From Owenia fusiformis (Eukaryota; Annelida; Polychaeta; Sabellida; Oweniidae): a stretch of DNA of 64,000 nucleotides. The stretch's first letter is position 1; each line of letters opens with the position of its first letter. A program made the position numbers and the translations under genes. The DNA lies in contig CAIIXF020000010.1 in NCBI GenBank assembly GCA_903813345.2, positions 30,128,828-30,192,827 of the forward strand. Reading direction: 5' to 3'. The notes under the pieces are model-generated. The model saw only the letters and a list, made by a program, of their open reading frames with translations, was not told the origin of the DNA and searched no databases. Shown here one piece after another: positions 1 to 15,400 of the stretch.

Positions 1-401
1 AATGTTGATATAAATATATAAAAAACTAAAATTAAAAAAAACTTTTAAGTTGACATGTGACACATTGATTTCATCAATATATTTAAAAGTTGGTCTCTGG
101 AAAGACCAACTTTGCAGATGGATTTAATAAATTATTGTATTATTGCATAATTTGCATTCAGTTTTGAACAAAATACTCATCGGCTAGATGCTTGCATTGA
201 AGATTGGATCAAATGTGGCTGTTGCATTACAGAATTCTTTCGTCCATTGTTTTCTTATAATTGCATCATTATATACATGGTTACTAGAACTGACTTGGGA
301 TTTCTTAACTTTACAAAGTTTCTGTCAATGACAATTAACGGGGGAAATACACACAATTAATATGTCTGAATCAAAAATTTGTTTGATTTTTATTAATTTA
401 C
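1..401. other. ATR intron, partial
   Basis: Non-coding intron sequence left of the last ATR exon in view. I see no exon, RNA or repeat that I can support. Confidence 0.6.
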
Positions 402-492
402 TTGATCCAGGTGTGTTCTTAAGTTGTCCCATTGACCTAATTTCCAGGCTGCCTCGACTCGGTATGAGTTCATTGTCCCATGCCATTCTGGT
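402..492 (-). CDS. ATR: ATR exon (window exon 32, FAT)
   Basis: Encodes PEWHGTMNSYRVEAAWKLGQ and WDNLRTHLDQ. It matches human LNTYRVEAAWKLSQWDLVE. Acceptor ttgcag, donor gtaaat. It is the last ATR exon in the window; the gene continues left of base 1. Confidence 0.95.
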
Positions 493-3400
493 CTGCAAAT
501 ATAAGAACCACTACATGTTAGAACAGAAATTGGATTCATTAAAAAAACTAATAAAAAGTACATCAACATATCTTCTGCTTTTCGAAGAGCTATAGCACCT
601 GGTGCTCTACTTGTCTTGAAATCAAGTAAAGTAAACAGATTTTCCAATTTTTTTTGATTAACTTGTAACAAGTAGGTATAACAAGAGATCTCAATTATTT
701 AAATATAGAAAAAACTGCAAAGTCAAAACCTGTTAATATTCAAAACTAATATACTAAATATGTAAATAATTTATTAAGTATAAATAATAGCAAATAGTGC
801 AGAACTTTTGGATCAACCCTCGTAGTAAGCATCTTACCATTCACTAGCATAAAACTGTATAATAGTAAACATTTGTATGAGAAAAAACAATCGCTATAAT
901 GCAACTTTTATTGTTCCATGCAGTAGCCTAATCATGTTTTGTCATTACATTGTATATTAGCAAATTGTGTTCTACAAATACACACACGTCATTCTCACTA
1001 ATACAAATATAGAGTATTCAGCTACAGTATATGTAATATAGATATTATATATATATTTGCGTCATAGCTATAAAATGTCATTTCATCAAATAAGGCAAGC
1101 TGAAATAACAAAACCTGGATGTACAGTAAAATTTGTCTAATCAGAACGCCTCTCAAACTAGCTAAGTGTTCAGATTAATAGATGCTCTCATTTCAAGGTT
1201 TTATAAAAATGTGAGTCAATGAGAGAAAATAATTTGGGACAGAGATAAAGTAATTAACATTGAGAGGTGTTCAGATTAGAGAGGTGTTTGGATATATTGG
1301 TTTTACTGTACTACATTTCAAGGTTTTTTAACATGCTAATCTATGCCAGATTAAGAAATCAGACTGAAAAAGTGTTCACATTGAGGGGTGTTCACATTGA
1401 GAGGTGTTCACATTGAGAGGTGTTCACATTGAGAGGCATTCACATTGAAAGGTGTTCACATTGAGAGGCGTTCACATTAACAGGTTTTCAGATTAGAAAG
1501 GTGTTTGGATAAAACAGCAGAGATTTCAACAGAGAAGGGGGTTCCAGAAAGAGGTTTTGAAAAAAGAGGATATTTTAACAGCAGAGGAACTAAGTCAATT
1601 AACAGTCATATGACATCAACCATACTCTGTAAAGTACATCATTAAAATGTTGTCAATGATCTGAATATATCAATCTTTATAAAATAGAAATTACTTATTT
1701 CAACCCTAAAGGTTCTGTATTCTCTAGATGATTTATTCACTTCCTAAGGCGCAGCATGTCTTTAATATTCCCAATTCTCTCAAAGTCACTGAAATCAACG
1801 ACTATGAATACAACAATTAAACCTGTCTATACTCCAAATGGAACTGTTCACATTTCAAGGGTTTTTAAAATGGGTGTCTCTAACAGATCAAAAATGGGAC
1901 CACAAAAAGAGTTCACAATAAGAGGTGTTCAGTTCAGAGAGGTGTTTAGGGATGCAGGTATTACTGTTTAGTATCTCATTAATTACAAACGCTTGATTGT
2001 GAACATTGCCATGGGAACTATGTACACAAAACAATATTTTGAGAATTATAATGGAGGTTGAAAGCAATTTTTTAAAAAGGTTTATGAGTTTTTGATACAA
2101 GGGGCAAAAAGGGTTGTATATCAATCTAACTAGGAGATATAAGTCTCCCATAGGTCGACACTGGCTGGGTCGAAGATTTTAACTGATACTGCATTATTAT
2201 GGTATTATTTTATATAATATGGCGTGAGACGTTTATAAATATTCATATATTTATACATATAACAAATGACATCACAAAACTGCTCATACAAGCTTCTTTG
2301 GTTCAGCAAAAGATGGCAGGGTTTATCAAGATTAATACACAGTACAAGAGTTCTTATCAAAGGAGGATCTGCTCCCAGCATTCATCACAATCTTCTTTTG
2401 ACTGGCTATAACCAATTTGGTAATAATATTACTATAATGTTCATCTCTAGAAAAACGTTTAGTTCCTATCGATATAATTTCACCAAAACTGAATTTTGAA
2501 TATATTGGTGTCCAGGCAATATTTATGTTTAATAATAATAATAAGACCTCCAAACTTGAATAGAGATTTATATTTTTATTACAGGACTATATCTAAAGAA
2601 CTGCCTAAAAGTAAATAAACGAAAGGCCATGAAAGGTTACAATATGATAAAACCACTGAATAAAGTATCACAGGTGTGATAACACAAAATAGCATGAAAA
2701 AGAATGAAATAAACCCCAAATTATGTAAACAAAACATATTGTAAATACTCTGAATCATATACAAATGCCAGAAATTAATGAATTCATCCAATGTTTAGAG
2801 AGAAGTAACTATAGCCTATTATAGAATGACGTTACGTGCACTATTTTTGTAAAAGTTAAGATAGTTTAATCTTAAATCAACATACTGAGTGGTAAGTATT
2901 GAACACTTATGTAGACTCTGATCATTGAGGAGACAACAGATTGAGAACGGAGCTGAACTAGAAAAACAGCAACTCCACGGAGTAGCAAATCCCACCGAAC
3001 GGCAGTTGAGTTACCAAAGATTACGAAAATGAAAATGAAAAATGGCAGCCATTCTGAAGCCTCTGAAGATCAGCCGCCATCTTAAAATTTTTTCTCGAAC
3101 AGAGCTACTGAGTTTCTAGGCATCAGCATATAAAATTTGAACCAAATCTGTTCACTGGTATTTGACTTATCAAAGATTACGTTTTTTCTTATGAAAAATG
3201 GCTACCATTTTGAAATTCAGCCACCATCTTGAAAAAATTTTCTCGAACAGATCTACTGTGTCCCTAGGAATCATCATATAAAAAATGAGCCAAATCTGTT
3301 CACTGGTATTTGAGTTATCAAAGATTACGTTTTTTTACGAAAAATGGCGTCCATTTTGAAATTCAGCCGCCATCTTGAAAATTCTTTCTCGAACAGATCT

Positions 3401-6400
3401 CCTTTGTCCCTAGGCATCATCATATAAAATTTGAGCCAAATCCGTTCACTGGTATTTGAGTAATCAAAGATTACCTTTTTTTATGAAAAATGGCTGCCAT
3501 TTTGAATATCAGGCTGCCATCTTGAAAATTCTTTCTCGAACAGATCTATTGTGTCCCTAGGCATTATCATATAAAATTTGAACCAAATCAGTTCACTGGT
3601 ATTTGAGTTATCAAAGATTACGTTTTTTTTACGAAAAATGGCCGCCATTTTGACAATCAGTGGCCATTTCGAAAATCCCATCTTGAGCGAAGCTCCTTTG
3701 TCCCTAGGCATAGGCATATAAAATTTGAACCAAATCCGTTCACTGGTATTTGAGTTACCAGAGATGTTTTTTTACGAAAAATGGCCGCCATTTTGAATTT
3801 CAGCGGCCATCTTGAAAATTGTATCTCGAACAGATCTACTGTGTCCCTTGGCATCACCATATACAATTTGAACCAAATCCGTTCACTGGTATTTGAGATA
3901 TCAAAGATTAAGTTTTTTTACGAAAAATGGCCGCCATTTTGAAATCTAGCCGCCATCTTGAAAATTTTTACTCGAACATATCAACTGTGTCCCTAGGCAT
4001 CAGCATATAAAATTTTAACCAAATCCGCAAACTAGTATTTGAGTTATTAAAGATTACATTTTTTACGAAAAATGGCGGCCATTTTGAATTCAGTGGCCAT
4101 ATTGAAAATTCCTTCTCGAGCAGAGGTCCTACACCCATAAGGCATAAGCCTATAAAATTTGAATCAAATCCGTGAAACGTTATTTGAGTTATCGCCCGGA
4201 CAAACAGACGGACGGACGGACGGACGGACGGACGGACGGACGGACAGACGGACGAACGGACGGACGGCTTTCCTATATCCCTCTCGAACTTCGTTCGGTG
4301 GGATAATTATAAAATTATGTGAACAAATAACTGCCAAAAGGTTTGTTATAGAATAAATGAATTGAGATTACATATCATTGTAATAAAAATGATGGCTGTT
4401 AAACAGTGTTCATGGTGCTGAATGGAAAAAAGCTAAGTAAGTAAGTTTAGATTTAGTTTGGGTGTGTGAACATTTCATTAAGATTGCAGTTGTTCATATT
4501 CCAAGATTTTTTAGCATGTGGTCAATGACTGATTACATGTAAAGGTGTTCAAATTGAGAGGTGTTCAGATATCCAAGTGTTGTCACGAGAAGGTATGAAA
4601 TTTTTGGGTTCCAAAGAATGACAAAATAAGCATTTTATTTATGACTTATCCAAAATGATGACTCATGTATACATTTTTTAATAAGAAGTCTTGTCTACGA
4701 ATTAAAACATATTATTGGTAAAAAATAATAAAGTGCTTTATGTGGGTTAGAAAACACCTACATTTTATTGATATTATTTAGGTGCATTAAGGCATGTTTA
4801 TAACCCAAAATAAAATTATCATGGTGATATGTTTTAAATGCAAAATAGAGTGGTAAAGAGTCGAATCAGCAAGGAATAAAGTAAACAGGCATGTAGTTAA
4901 CACTCTAAATTGTATAAAAATGCAAGAAAATCAGATAGTTCATTCAAATTTTAAGGGGAAATAACATGATATAGACAAAGAAAAGAGCAGACGGACACTT
5001 TAAAAGTGAAAAGAGGTCACGATGACATCATGGTGAATCACAAACAAATAGGACAAGCACATAAAAATAGTCCAAAGGTACGCACACGCAGAAATATAGG
5101 TACATAAACATAGAGAGTAAGAACATCAATGGACAAGGACGTTCGTTATTTCAAATATAATTTCAGGTGAGAAATATAAAACATTCTTTTAATTCTAAAG
5201 TCTCAAAGAATGGGTATATTATATTAAGACTAAAGATATTTGAGTGTTTTTACACATAATAATTTTGTGCATTTCGCATTTCCTTAAACTTTTAAGATAC
5301 TAAATTAGATTGTATGACATTGCATTCGAGGTTGAGAAAAACAGTAGAGATAATTTCGAAAAAGCAACAAGTCTATTATACGATTTATACATAAGACATT
5401 GATCCTCTTGTGTAACAAGTGCAATAGATACAATAGATATGATGTACAAAGAAGAACATGAAATGAGGTTTTTGTAGATTGTAATTTATATCTCAGGTCT
5501 CCACATTGAAATCTCACAAAAATGCTCCTCCAATATTTCTATGTGTTCCCTAAAATCCTCCATAAAAACCCTCAAAATGTTGCAAGAAAAATTCCAAATT
5601 GTTAAAAGTATGCACTAAAAATTTCAAAAACCTGAAATATTGCACAAAAAGTGCAGAGTTAAAAGTTTGTACAGGGGAGAGCACTGTACATGTATTCAAA
5701 TTCAGTATTAGGTTATGCCATTACCTTCTCTTTCAAAATTACAAATGGTAAGTGTCGTTTTTGATATTTTCAATTTTTCATTTATAAACAATTTTTATAC
5801 TGTGTGTATCAGGTAGCATTAAATAATGACAGTTTGCATTCAAATGGCAGATCAGCAACTGCAACTTATAAATAATGTCACCTAAGAAAGTTACTTGTTA
5901 TTAATGCAGTACCAGGAAGTAAGTTCACTAAAATCCAAACCATGATTGGGCGATACAACAAAATAAAAAATATTGTAAGACATACATGTATACAGGATGA
6001 CTATAACTCATTTTCAAAATAGGCTTACAGAATGAACTCTTAAAAAGACTTGTTTTTCTTAAAGGGACTTCTTAAAGGAATATTTCTATGTAAAAGATCT
6101 ACATAGAAGGGACTTGTCTATGTTACAGAGACTTGTTAATGTAAAAGGGACTTGTCAGTATTAAGAGAATATTTCTATATTAAATGATCTATGTTGAAGG
6201 GACTTGTCTATTGTAAAGGAGACCTGTCTATGTTAAAGAGACATGTTAATGTAAGAGACTTGTTTATGTTAAAGGGATTTGTGAACATTAAAGCAACTTG
6301 TTTATATTAAAGGGGACTGTTTATGGAATACTCTCCTACTGTCACCAATTAATTTGATCTCAGCAGCTTTTTAGATGCAAAAACCAGTGTAGTGGATATG

Positions 6401-9400
6401 TATAATGGTCTAAAAGTATAGCAAAAATCATTCCGTTTAAACTTGGTCACATTTGCACTGAACTTATTCAGGTACTAGGATGTGGTATATGAGTATGAAT
6501 TTGGGGATGTGGCACAATTTGTTTTCCTTTGCTATGGCACTATGGTTTAAGCCATGAGAATCACTTAATAGGGATTTTATTTATTTCCATATCAATGTCA
6601 ATAATTCTGCTGGTTAATTAATGGTCCACATGTGAATCAATGCACTTGAAATAGAACTCCCTTTATAATAGTTGTTCACAGATACTGGTTTTTCCATTGA
6701 TTAAATGGATCAATAAAAGCTGCATTGCACTGTAAGTACCCTATTTATATGTCTGTCTGCTCATGTTTATTCCACTGATTTCTCTTTAAAATTTGAATAA
6801 AGTGTCTGATTTTCTTGCATTTCCATACAATTTAGAGTGTTAACATCATGCCTGTTGATCTTATTTCTTGCTAATTCCATTCTTTTCCACTCTATTTCCC
6901 ATTACAAAACATGACCACAGTGCTATTTTTTGACAGAGAAATATAATGTTTACCTGCAACTTATCAGCAAAGAGTACATTAATGAATAAATATCGAACCA
7001 ATATCACTTTCAACAAATGAAGGCTAAAAGACGGGAAACAGCAAAAATATCAGCGTACATGTATATGAAACCTAGATGTTGGCGATAGAACAGTAAATAT
7101 TCGCTTCATTGTGATTAATTAAGCGATAGAGCTATCATGGATTAAGAGAGACAATAAGGAAAGAATTAAATTGTTCACAAAACATAGAACACTGAAGCTC
7201 ATCTTCATAGTTGTCATGGTTCAGTGTTACTGATACAATTTACCTTGTTTTACCTTTGAGACACTGAACTAACTTCCAACTCAGGTGAGTTACAGAAATA
7301 TAGAAAAAGTGTTTCAATGTAACAAATTTGGTTCCTCTGAAGTGTTCAATTTGAGAGGTGTTCTACTTACAGAGGCTTATCAAACATAAGGTCAATAGGT
7401 CATGAAAAGTGTTCTTATTTTACTGTATATATTTCTATGCTATAAGAAAATGAGAAAATCGTATTCTCAGATTTCATCTTAGATGCCATAATTAACCAAT
7501 TGCAAAAGAACAATAACATAATGCAGATGCATGATCTACTTTTATATGTCATACCATAACCCTATTATATTTATAAGCTACTTATACATTTATTCAGTAT
7601 ATATACATTCAAATCACCTAAAAAATCGATGTTTCTTGCATTTTGTAAGAAACTGCTTTGACATGATAAAAAAAATGCCAGGCTGTATAATTCTATTATA
7701 TCAAGATATCTGATACACATGGAATTGTTTAGCAGAAGCAAAAAACAATTGGCAAGTGAAGAAACATAAGCAATATAACATATATTGATTGCACTTATCA
7801 ATTGTCATGCAGTACAATATTCAATCACTCTGTTCATTCTTATTTCACTCATTTCTCTTTAAAATTTGAATAAAATTTGTCAAATGTTCAGATTTTTACA
7901 AAATTCCATGGATACACTTTGGCCACATTCACTAAATTCTTTGCAAAATCCTCCATTTTCTGACATATCAAGAAAATCAAAATAAAGCTTAACATTTTTT
8001 GTAAGGGTTCAATTCAATATCGCAAGACACTGAAGATTACAATGCTTTACAGAGACACATCCAATATACTACATGTATCATTAGATAGGTAGGATCACAC
8101 TTCTGATAACATAGGCAAGGTAAGTGCAGTCCTTTTATATATACATGAGTATGATACATGTAATACTATAGAAGTAAAATATATAACATACTAGTTTTAG
8201 TTAGTTTTGGGATATATCATACCCAAGGGTGAAGCAAGGTTCGTGAACAAGGTAAGGGAAATAAATAAAGGTGTGGAACAACATAAACCAATTAACGAGA
8301 AGATTATATTTCTAACGAGAATGATTATATTTCTGTGAAACATGATTTTTGCTCCTGTCTCATAGCTGACCACGCCTAGTATGAGAAATCCTTAATATGA
8401 CACAATAAGTAGAAAATAATCAGTATTTTGAGAAAAACTGAGGTATTATAAAAAATATTTCTGAAAATATGTTTCCAATAATATAGGACTACAGTAACCC
8501 TTCTGAGCACATACACTTCAAACACCATAAACTTTCAATACCATAAACATTCAAAACCATAAACAATCAACACCATAAATATTCAATACCAAAAACATGC
8601 AATATCATAAACATTCAAAACCATAAACATGCAATACCATAAATATTCAAAAACATACACATTCGAAACCATAAACATGCAATACCATAACAATTCAATA
8701 CCATAAATATTCAATACCATAAACATGCAATACCATAATCATTCAAAACCATAAACATTCGAAACCATAAACATGCAATACCATAACAATTCAATACCAT
8801 AAATATTCAAAACCATAAACATGCAATACCATAACAATTCAATACCATAAATATTCAAAACCATAAACATGCAATACCATAACAATTCAATACCATAAAT
8901 ATTCAAAACCATAAACATGCAATACCATAAATATTCAATACCATAAATATTCAATACCATAAACATGCAATACCATAATCATTCAAAACCATAAACATTC
9001 GAAACCATAAACATGCAATACCATAACAATTCAATACCATAAATATTCAAAACCATAAACATGCAATACCATAACAATTCAATACCATAAATATTCAAAA
9101 CCATAAACATGCAATACCATAAATATTCAATACCATAAACATGCAATACCATAATCATTCAAAACCATAAACATTCGAAACCATAAACATGCAATACCAT
9201 AACAATTCAATACCATAAATATTCAAAACCATAAACATGCAATACCATAACAATTCAATACCATAAATATTCAAAACCATAAACATGCAATGCCATAAAT
9301 ATTCAATACCATAAACATGCAATACCATAATCATTCAAAACCATAAACATTCAAAACCATAAACATGCAATACCATAACAATTCAATACCATAAATATTC

Positions 9401-12400
9401 AAAACCATAAACATGCAATACCATAACAATTCAATACCATAAATATTCAAAACCATAAACATTCAACGGCATAAACCTACACTTCAAAGACTGTACTAAA
9501 ATCTGTACTTGATTCTTTCAATTAAAGCAATTGCTACATCTCATTTAAATTATTTCAATTGATTTTAGGTTATGTTAACTTTTATAGAACTTAGGAACAT
9601 AGCTAATTTTACTGTAATAGTGTAATATAAAACTAACTTTCAATTCAGCAATTCAGTTTACTTTTCAGTAAGCACTAGGGGTGATCAATAAGTATAGAAA
9701 GTAAATAAGTTCAAAATAAATAGATGAAGGGAGAGACGCTATATGTGTACAGTGCACTATATGAATTATGCGTTAAATTTAGTTATTAAGGTAACAGATA
9801 GGAAAATCCTAAATGAAAACAGTTTAGTTCAGGTTTTTCATTAATTACTGGCTCAATTCAGTGAACTGAGGAAACTAGAATATATATCTTTTGATAAATG
9901 TATTGCATAGATCTGTGATGTTATAAGCAGGTTAAAAAATTTAGTATCAAGAAAACTGAGACATTTTTGATAATTAGTCTGTGGAAACAAATGTAAAAAT
10001 TAAAATATTGCTGAATAAACAAAAAAAAATTGTTAATGGATATCAATTTCATGACTTCGACTATTGAGATTAAACGAGATCTCTACATTTATATTCATGT
10101 AATCGTGTTCATTGATTTTTAGAGGCCAAGTGTGTATCACATGAAGCAACTATAGAAAACACATTTCCTTGTAGATTCCTTTACTTAATTACGAAGACAC
10201 CATTAAGTATCTCACTTGAAATTCAAAATGGCCTCTTTTTAAATTTCCAAATGTGCTCAAAATCTGTTCAGATCTTGGCGCTTATCTGCTTTTGCATAGG
10301 TAGAATTTTAAATCTAAATGGATAAACAGTTTTCTTGGCTGAGCCGCCCCTGTTCATTGGCACAAGATGATAACATAAATGTCATAATAATAATAAAAAA
10401 AGGAGAAAGAATTATACCTTGCTTGCCAGAACTCTTGAAATTGCATTTGTGAAGAGTAAAAATTCATTTTGACAAACAAACAAACAAAGCAATCAAGACA
10501 AACAACTAAGCAAGCAACACAATTGGCATGAATCAAGATACTTTAGAATATGATCGATCCCATGGGAAAATGCAACTTGTTGCTAATAAGATCAGAAAAT
10601 AATACAGATAATGTACATAATGAATAACAACCATTCAAATCTACAGAAGTGCTATATAGCTAAGACATATGATTCAGACAATAGAATCAATTGACAGAAT
10701 ATAAAACTTCATGTCGAAAACATCCGTCTGCTCATGCTTATTTCACTCATTTTCTCTCTAAAATTTGAATGAACAGCCTGATTTTCTTGCATTTCTCTAC
10801 AATTTAGAGTCTTAACTACAAGCCTATATACTTTATTCCTTGCTAATTCCTCTCTATGACATTCATTTTCACATTAATAAGCATGACCTATGAGAGGACT
10901 AATTTCCAGAACAATAATACAGAGAGCCATTGATAGTACATGTATTTGATTCAACATAGAATAATACAACAATAACTTTCCATGGTTTAATACAATCAAT
11001 ATGCAAAACAGAATCAATAACACTGTTACACAGATATTAAAGGCGTAGTCAGAATCTAAAATAGGTGAGCTAGGTTCAGATAAGCGAGGCAGCTAACTTA
11101 CAGGAAGAGACAATAAATAGGCAATGATATATAGAAACTGTCCTCTATCTGAGGCAGCTTGATCAAAATCCTTGACTGTTTTGAAATATGGACCACACTA
11201 TAAGAGATAAAGATGTGTGGTCACTTTATTCAAGCAATTTGCTAAAGGTAGTTGAGTATGAGTATCTTCAGACAGAATGACAGGTGAATTTCTGTTAAAC
11301 ACTGCAGAATACAGCATGGGGTTTCGAGAGTCTCATCATTGATGACTTCATTCTAAGTGTTTTCAATGATGACTTCGTGTCAATGATGATTTCATATAAA
11401 TGATGACTTCATTCTCAATGTTTTCAATGGGGACTTTGTGTCAAAAATGACTTCATATCAATTATAACTTCATGTTTAATGATGATTTCATGTCAATGAT
11501 GATTCATTTTTATGATGACTTCATGTTCAATGATGACTCAAATCAATGATGACTTCATATAAATGATGATTTCATGTCAATGATGATTTCATGTCAATGA
11601 TGACTTAATATCAATGGTACTTTTATGTTCAAAGACAACTCAATATCGATGATAACTTCATGTTCAATGATGACTTTATAAAAATGATGATTTCATGTTA
11701 TGATGACATTCAATGATGACTCAAAATCAATGATGACCTCATATAACTGATAATTTTATGTCAATGATGACTTAATATCAATGGTACTTTTATGTTCAAA
11801 GACAACTCAATATCGATGATAACTTCATGTTCAATGATGACTTTATAAAAATGATGACTTCATATCAATAATAACTTCATGTTCAATAATAACTCCACAT
11901 AAATGATGACTTCATTTTCAATATCAGTGAAAAAATGTTGATTAAATAATATTTTACAAAACTTTGGTGAGGTTGCAATGCCTCACAAAAACTTGATTAA
12001 ATAAAATGTTTCATATATAGAGAAAGAATCCTAAGTTAATGCTCTCTGGATTTAATAGTCTGCAACATAACACTGAAAAGACTAATCACAATTTCAAGGC
12101 AATGATTTTTTATTTATTGTTCCTGTCTTTGCAGATAACAACCATTTAAAATGGAAGGTAACAGTATTGAAGACCAATCTACTGGATTTAATCGCAATCC
12201 ATCGATCCGCGACACAAACTGGTGTAACAGATGCATGGATCGTATAATTGGAGGAAAAGTTAAAGTTTACGTGCCTTGTCTACATCATATGTGCTTTGAG
12301 TGTGTCAAAGAGTGCCATAAAGGTAAGGATCGGAGAAAGAATTGAATCAGCAAGACTTTTCAAAATATATTTCTATAAAATTTAGAGCCAATTTGTGATA

Positions 12401-15400
12401 TTAGGGAGTTTAAGCTTGCATATAAAATTGAAACGCCAACCCATATGTATGACCAATCACCCATACAAATGCATCACTTGAATATTTTCTGGTTAAGTTG
12501 TGAAAAACATTGCAAGCTTAAACTCCCTACTGTCTTAAACAGGAAAATTGTAAATGAGGGTTGAATTTCAAGATTCGAGACCTAAAACTGTAAATAACTT
12601 ATCTTTTTTCTCATCATTAGACCTTGCAAGGCCAATAAAAATGCATTTAATTATTTTACAATGAAAATTGGCAAATTATCAATTTCCATAATGTTTGACA
12701 CTGAAGAATCTTTAAAATAACTCAAAATACAATACAATTCTACATAATACAAGGCTATATTGTTATATTCTATTGTATAAGGCCTGGTAAGAAAGTTTCT
12801 ACTAAATACAGTCTCATTTTTTATTTTTCAATTTGGGGTTTCATTCTTCACCAGAAAATACCTGCACTTTTTAACACATTCAAAACATTTTATTTAAAAC
12901 CTTTGATTCGATTTTCATTACCTGCACACGCTAGCAACATCCTTTGAAAAAAATCATGATGGTCATATTTTAAAATGCAAAGTAGAAGACTAAATAGTAG
13001 AATCAATAAGAAATGAAGTACACGGGCATGAAGTTGGGACTCTAAATTATATAAAAATGCAAAAAAGTAATAATGACCAAACAGATTTTGTAGATAAAAC
13101 ACAAAAGAGGCTTGATCAGTTTAAAATTTCAAGCACGAGTTTTATCAAACAAGTCAAGTATATATATGTACCCTCTACAATATTCTTGTCAAGTATATTT
13201 TTCTCTCACAAAAATATATGTTTTAAATTGCAAAAAGTGAAATTTGGAACAAGCAAGTTGGGAAAATATACTCTAAATTGCAAGAACTTCAGGAATATTT
13301 TAACTTTCTCAAATAAAGATGGCACTGAGCAGGAATAAGCGTAAATAGAAAATATATGTCCCTTGAAAATAATTTCAGGCTTAGTAGAAACTAATTTCTG
13401 TATATTTAAAAAAATACATAGTAATGAAAAGAAACACTTCTTTTTCAACAAAAATATCCTTTAAGTACAACTTTATTTCATTTTAAAATTTTTAGGAATA
13501 TATTTTTTGAAAATTCAAGGAATCTTATGAGTGGGAACTTAGAGCTACTTATGTTATCTAAAGAGATGTATAATTTTAGTCATGTGTTTTACAAACTAGA
13601 TTTAGAAAGGGGTGGATTCTTAATTCATATAAATTCATACAAACAACATATACTAACTTTACTCCTTTGAATAGGAAAAAGCTGGCTATCTAGAAAGAAA
13701 GGTAAAACTTTTGATATTCTGGTTGCATGGATGGATTAATCAAATAGCTTAAAATACTTTGTTTTCATCATTCACTCTCAAATTTCTTCATTATTGTGAT
13801 CAAATAGTTACATGTATTTATGAATGTCTGCATGCATGTATATCTTTGGTCATTCTGATTTCATTTTCTTGTCTATCTACTCTGTTTCGTACATAACTTA
13901 CGTTTTTTTCTCTTGCGTAACGAGTAAGGGGTACAGCTTGAGTTTTTCAACATTTTGGCATTGATTCTCTATTCCATTTTCATTTTCTTTTGTCAGGACA
14001 GAAATGTTCTATTTTCTGATTTTCTTTCATTTTCAAATTGTGTTTACCCCTCATGTTCATCATCCTCTGCTAGATACATATTTTCATACATTGACCACTA
14101 ACAGCATGGGTAATGGCATAACATGAGGAAAGCATGGCACATGTGTGACATAAAAACCACTGGTTGATCTACAGACAATATCCAATGAATTTTACAAGGG
14201 ACAACGTAATAATTTCAACATAATGTTGTGGAGAACAGACTCAATATTCAATTTTGTATTTTTCAAAATCCTTATGAAACTTAAAAAACTTGCAAACAAA
14301 AATAAAATTGTGATAATGTCAATAACGATACACAATGATACAGCCGATGATAGGTGTATTTAATAATAAAAAATTATAAAAATAGAGATTATGAGGTTCA
14401 GGATATTGGGATTATCCCGAGGCCAATATAATATATTTGCCCGTACCAATCTTGTTCATCTGGTTCACATTGTTCAATCGTGGAAATATTTTAGAATATT
14501 CATGTCCAGTTTTGTTTTCTTGGCCTTGGGTGGATCTTCCTGTTCTCTCAAATATTCCCACATTTATTTTCTCGAATTTTTGATTGATTACGTGTATGCT
14601 CCTTCCCTTTTTTAAACCATCAAACAGATCCCGATTGTGTTTTCTCCATTGTCGTTTACAGTCATTACGCGAACGTTACAAAATTATGAACAAATATGCG
14701 AGTGGCGATTATGATGTAGCGGGCAGATATACTATATCTGCCCGCTCGGAGCGGGACGTAAAGCTATATCTGCCCACTGATGAAAATTTAAGTTTTTACA
14801 AACTTGCTTTATGTACCTGTAACACGTCCAAGTATGGGATAAAAGCTTTTAAGAAACAAGTACCAAAACATAATGCATTATATTTCACATTGACCCCCTC
14901 CCTCTTACTCAAAAATTGAATACTAGTTTTTACTGATTTAAAGATTCACTTTTATGCATAAGCAACAAAATTTATAGAATTTGACCCTTCCCTTCTAAAC
15001 ATAATCATGTCTGTTGAAAACCAAGAATTCTTTATTTTTTGATTTCAGATTCCCCCAGAAGTGCAGATGGCGACAGCGACTGTCCCATATGTCAAGAAAC
15101 CAACACTGATAATGACCAATCTCCAACAGATCTACCTCTAATTGAACCCAATGTAGCCCTTCCCATAACAGGACCCTTATACTCAAAAAAGAAGAGCACA
15201 CGAATGTTCAACCAACCAACGAAATTCCAAACAGATGTAAGATTACTGAACATTAACAGTGATTACGAATCCGATCCTTCAGTTGTGTATTCAAATCTTG
15301 TTGCGGAAAACAAAGATATTACTAACGGTAGAAAACCTGAGAATTGGATAATGATGGATGATGTAGATGGTGCCTTAACAAATGGGAGCAGTCCTCAAGT

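Larger units (their letters stand above)
4320..11320. other. ATR intron, mostly unassigned
   Basis: Apart from the dispersed repeats, the 6040 minisatellite and the 8515 minisatellite, I see no coding exon or RNA gene. An end-like match to the mariner terminus (ggggtgatcaataagtatag) occurs at about 9677, probably a remnant. Confidence 0.5.
12323..15048 (+). other. First visible intron of the tandem-RING/NHL gene
   Basis: 2.7-kb intron with a MITE at 12402, a dispersed repeat at 12955 and a hairpin at 14719. Short ORFs here lack coding character. Confidence 0.6.

Noticed and set aside
8739-8966. 75-codon ORF of repeated MFMVLNIYGIE
   Set aside because: It is a translation of the 16-bp minisatellite.
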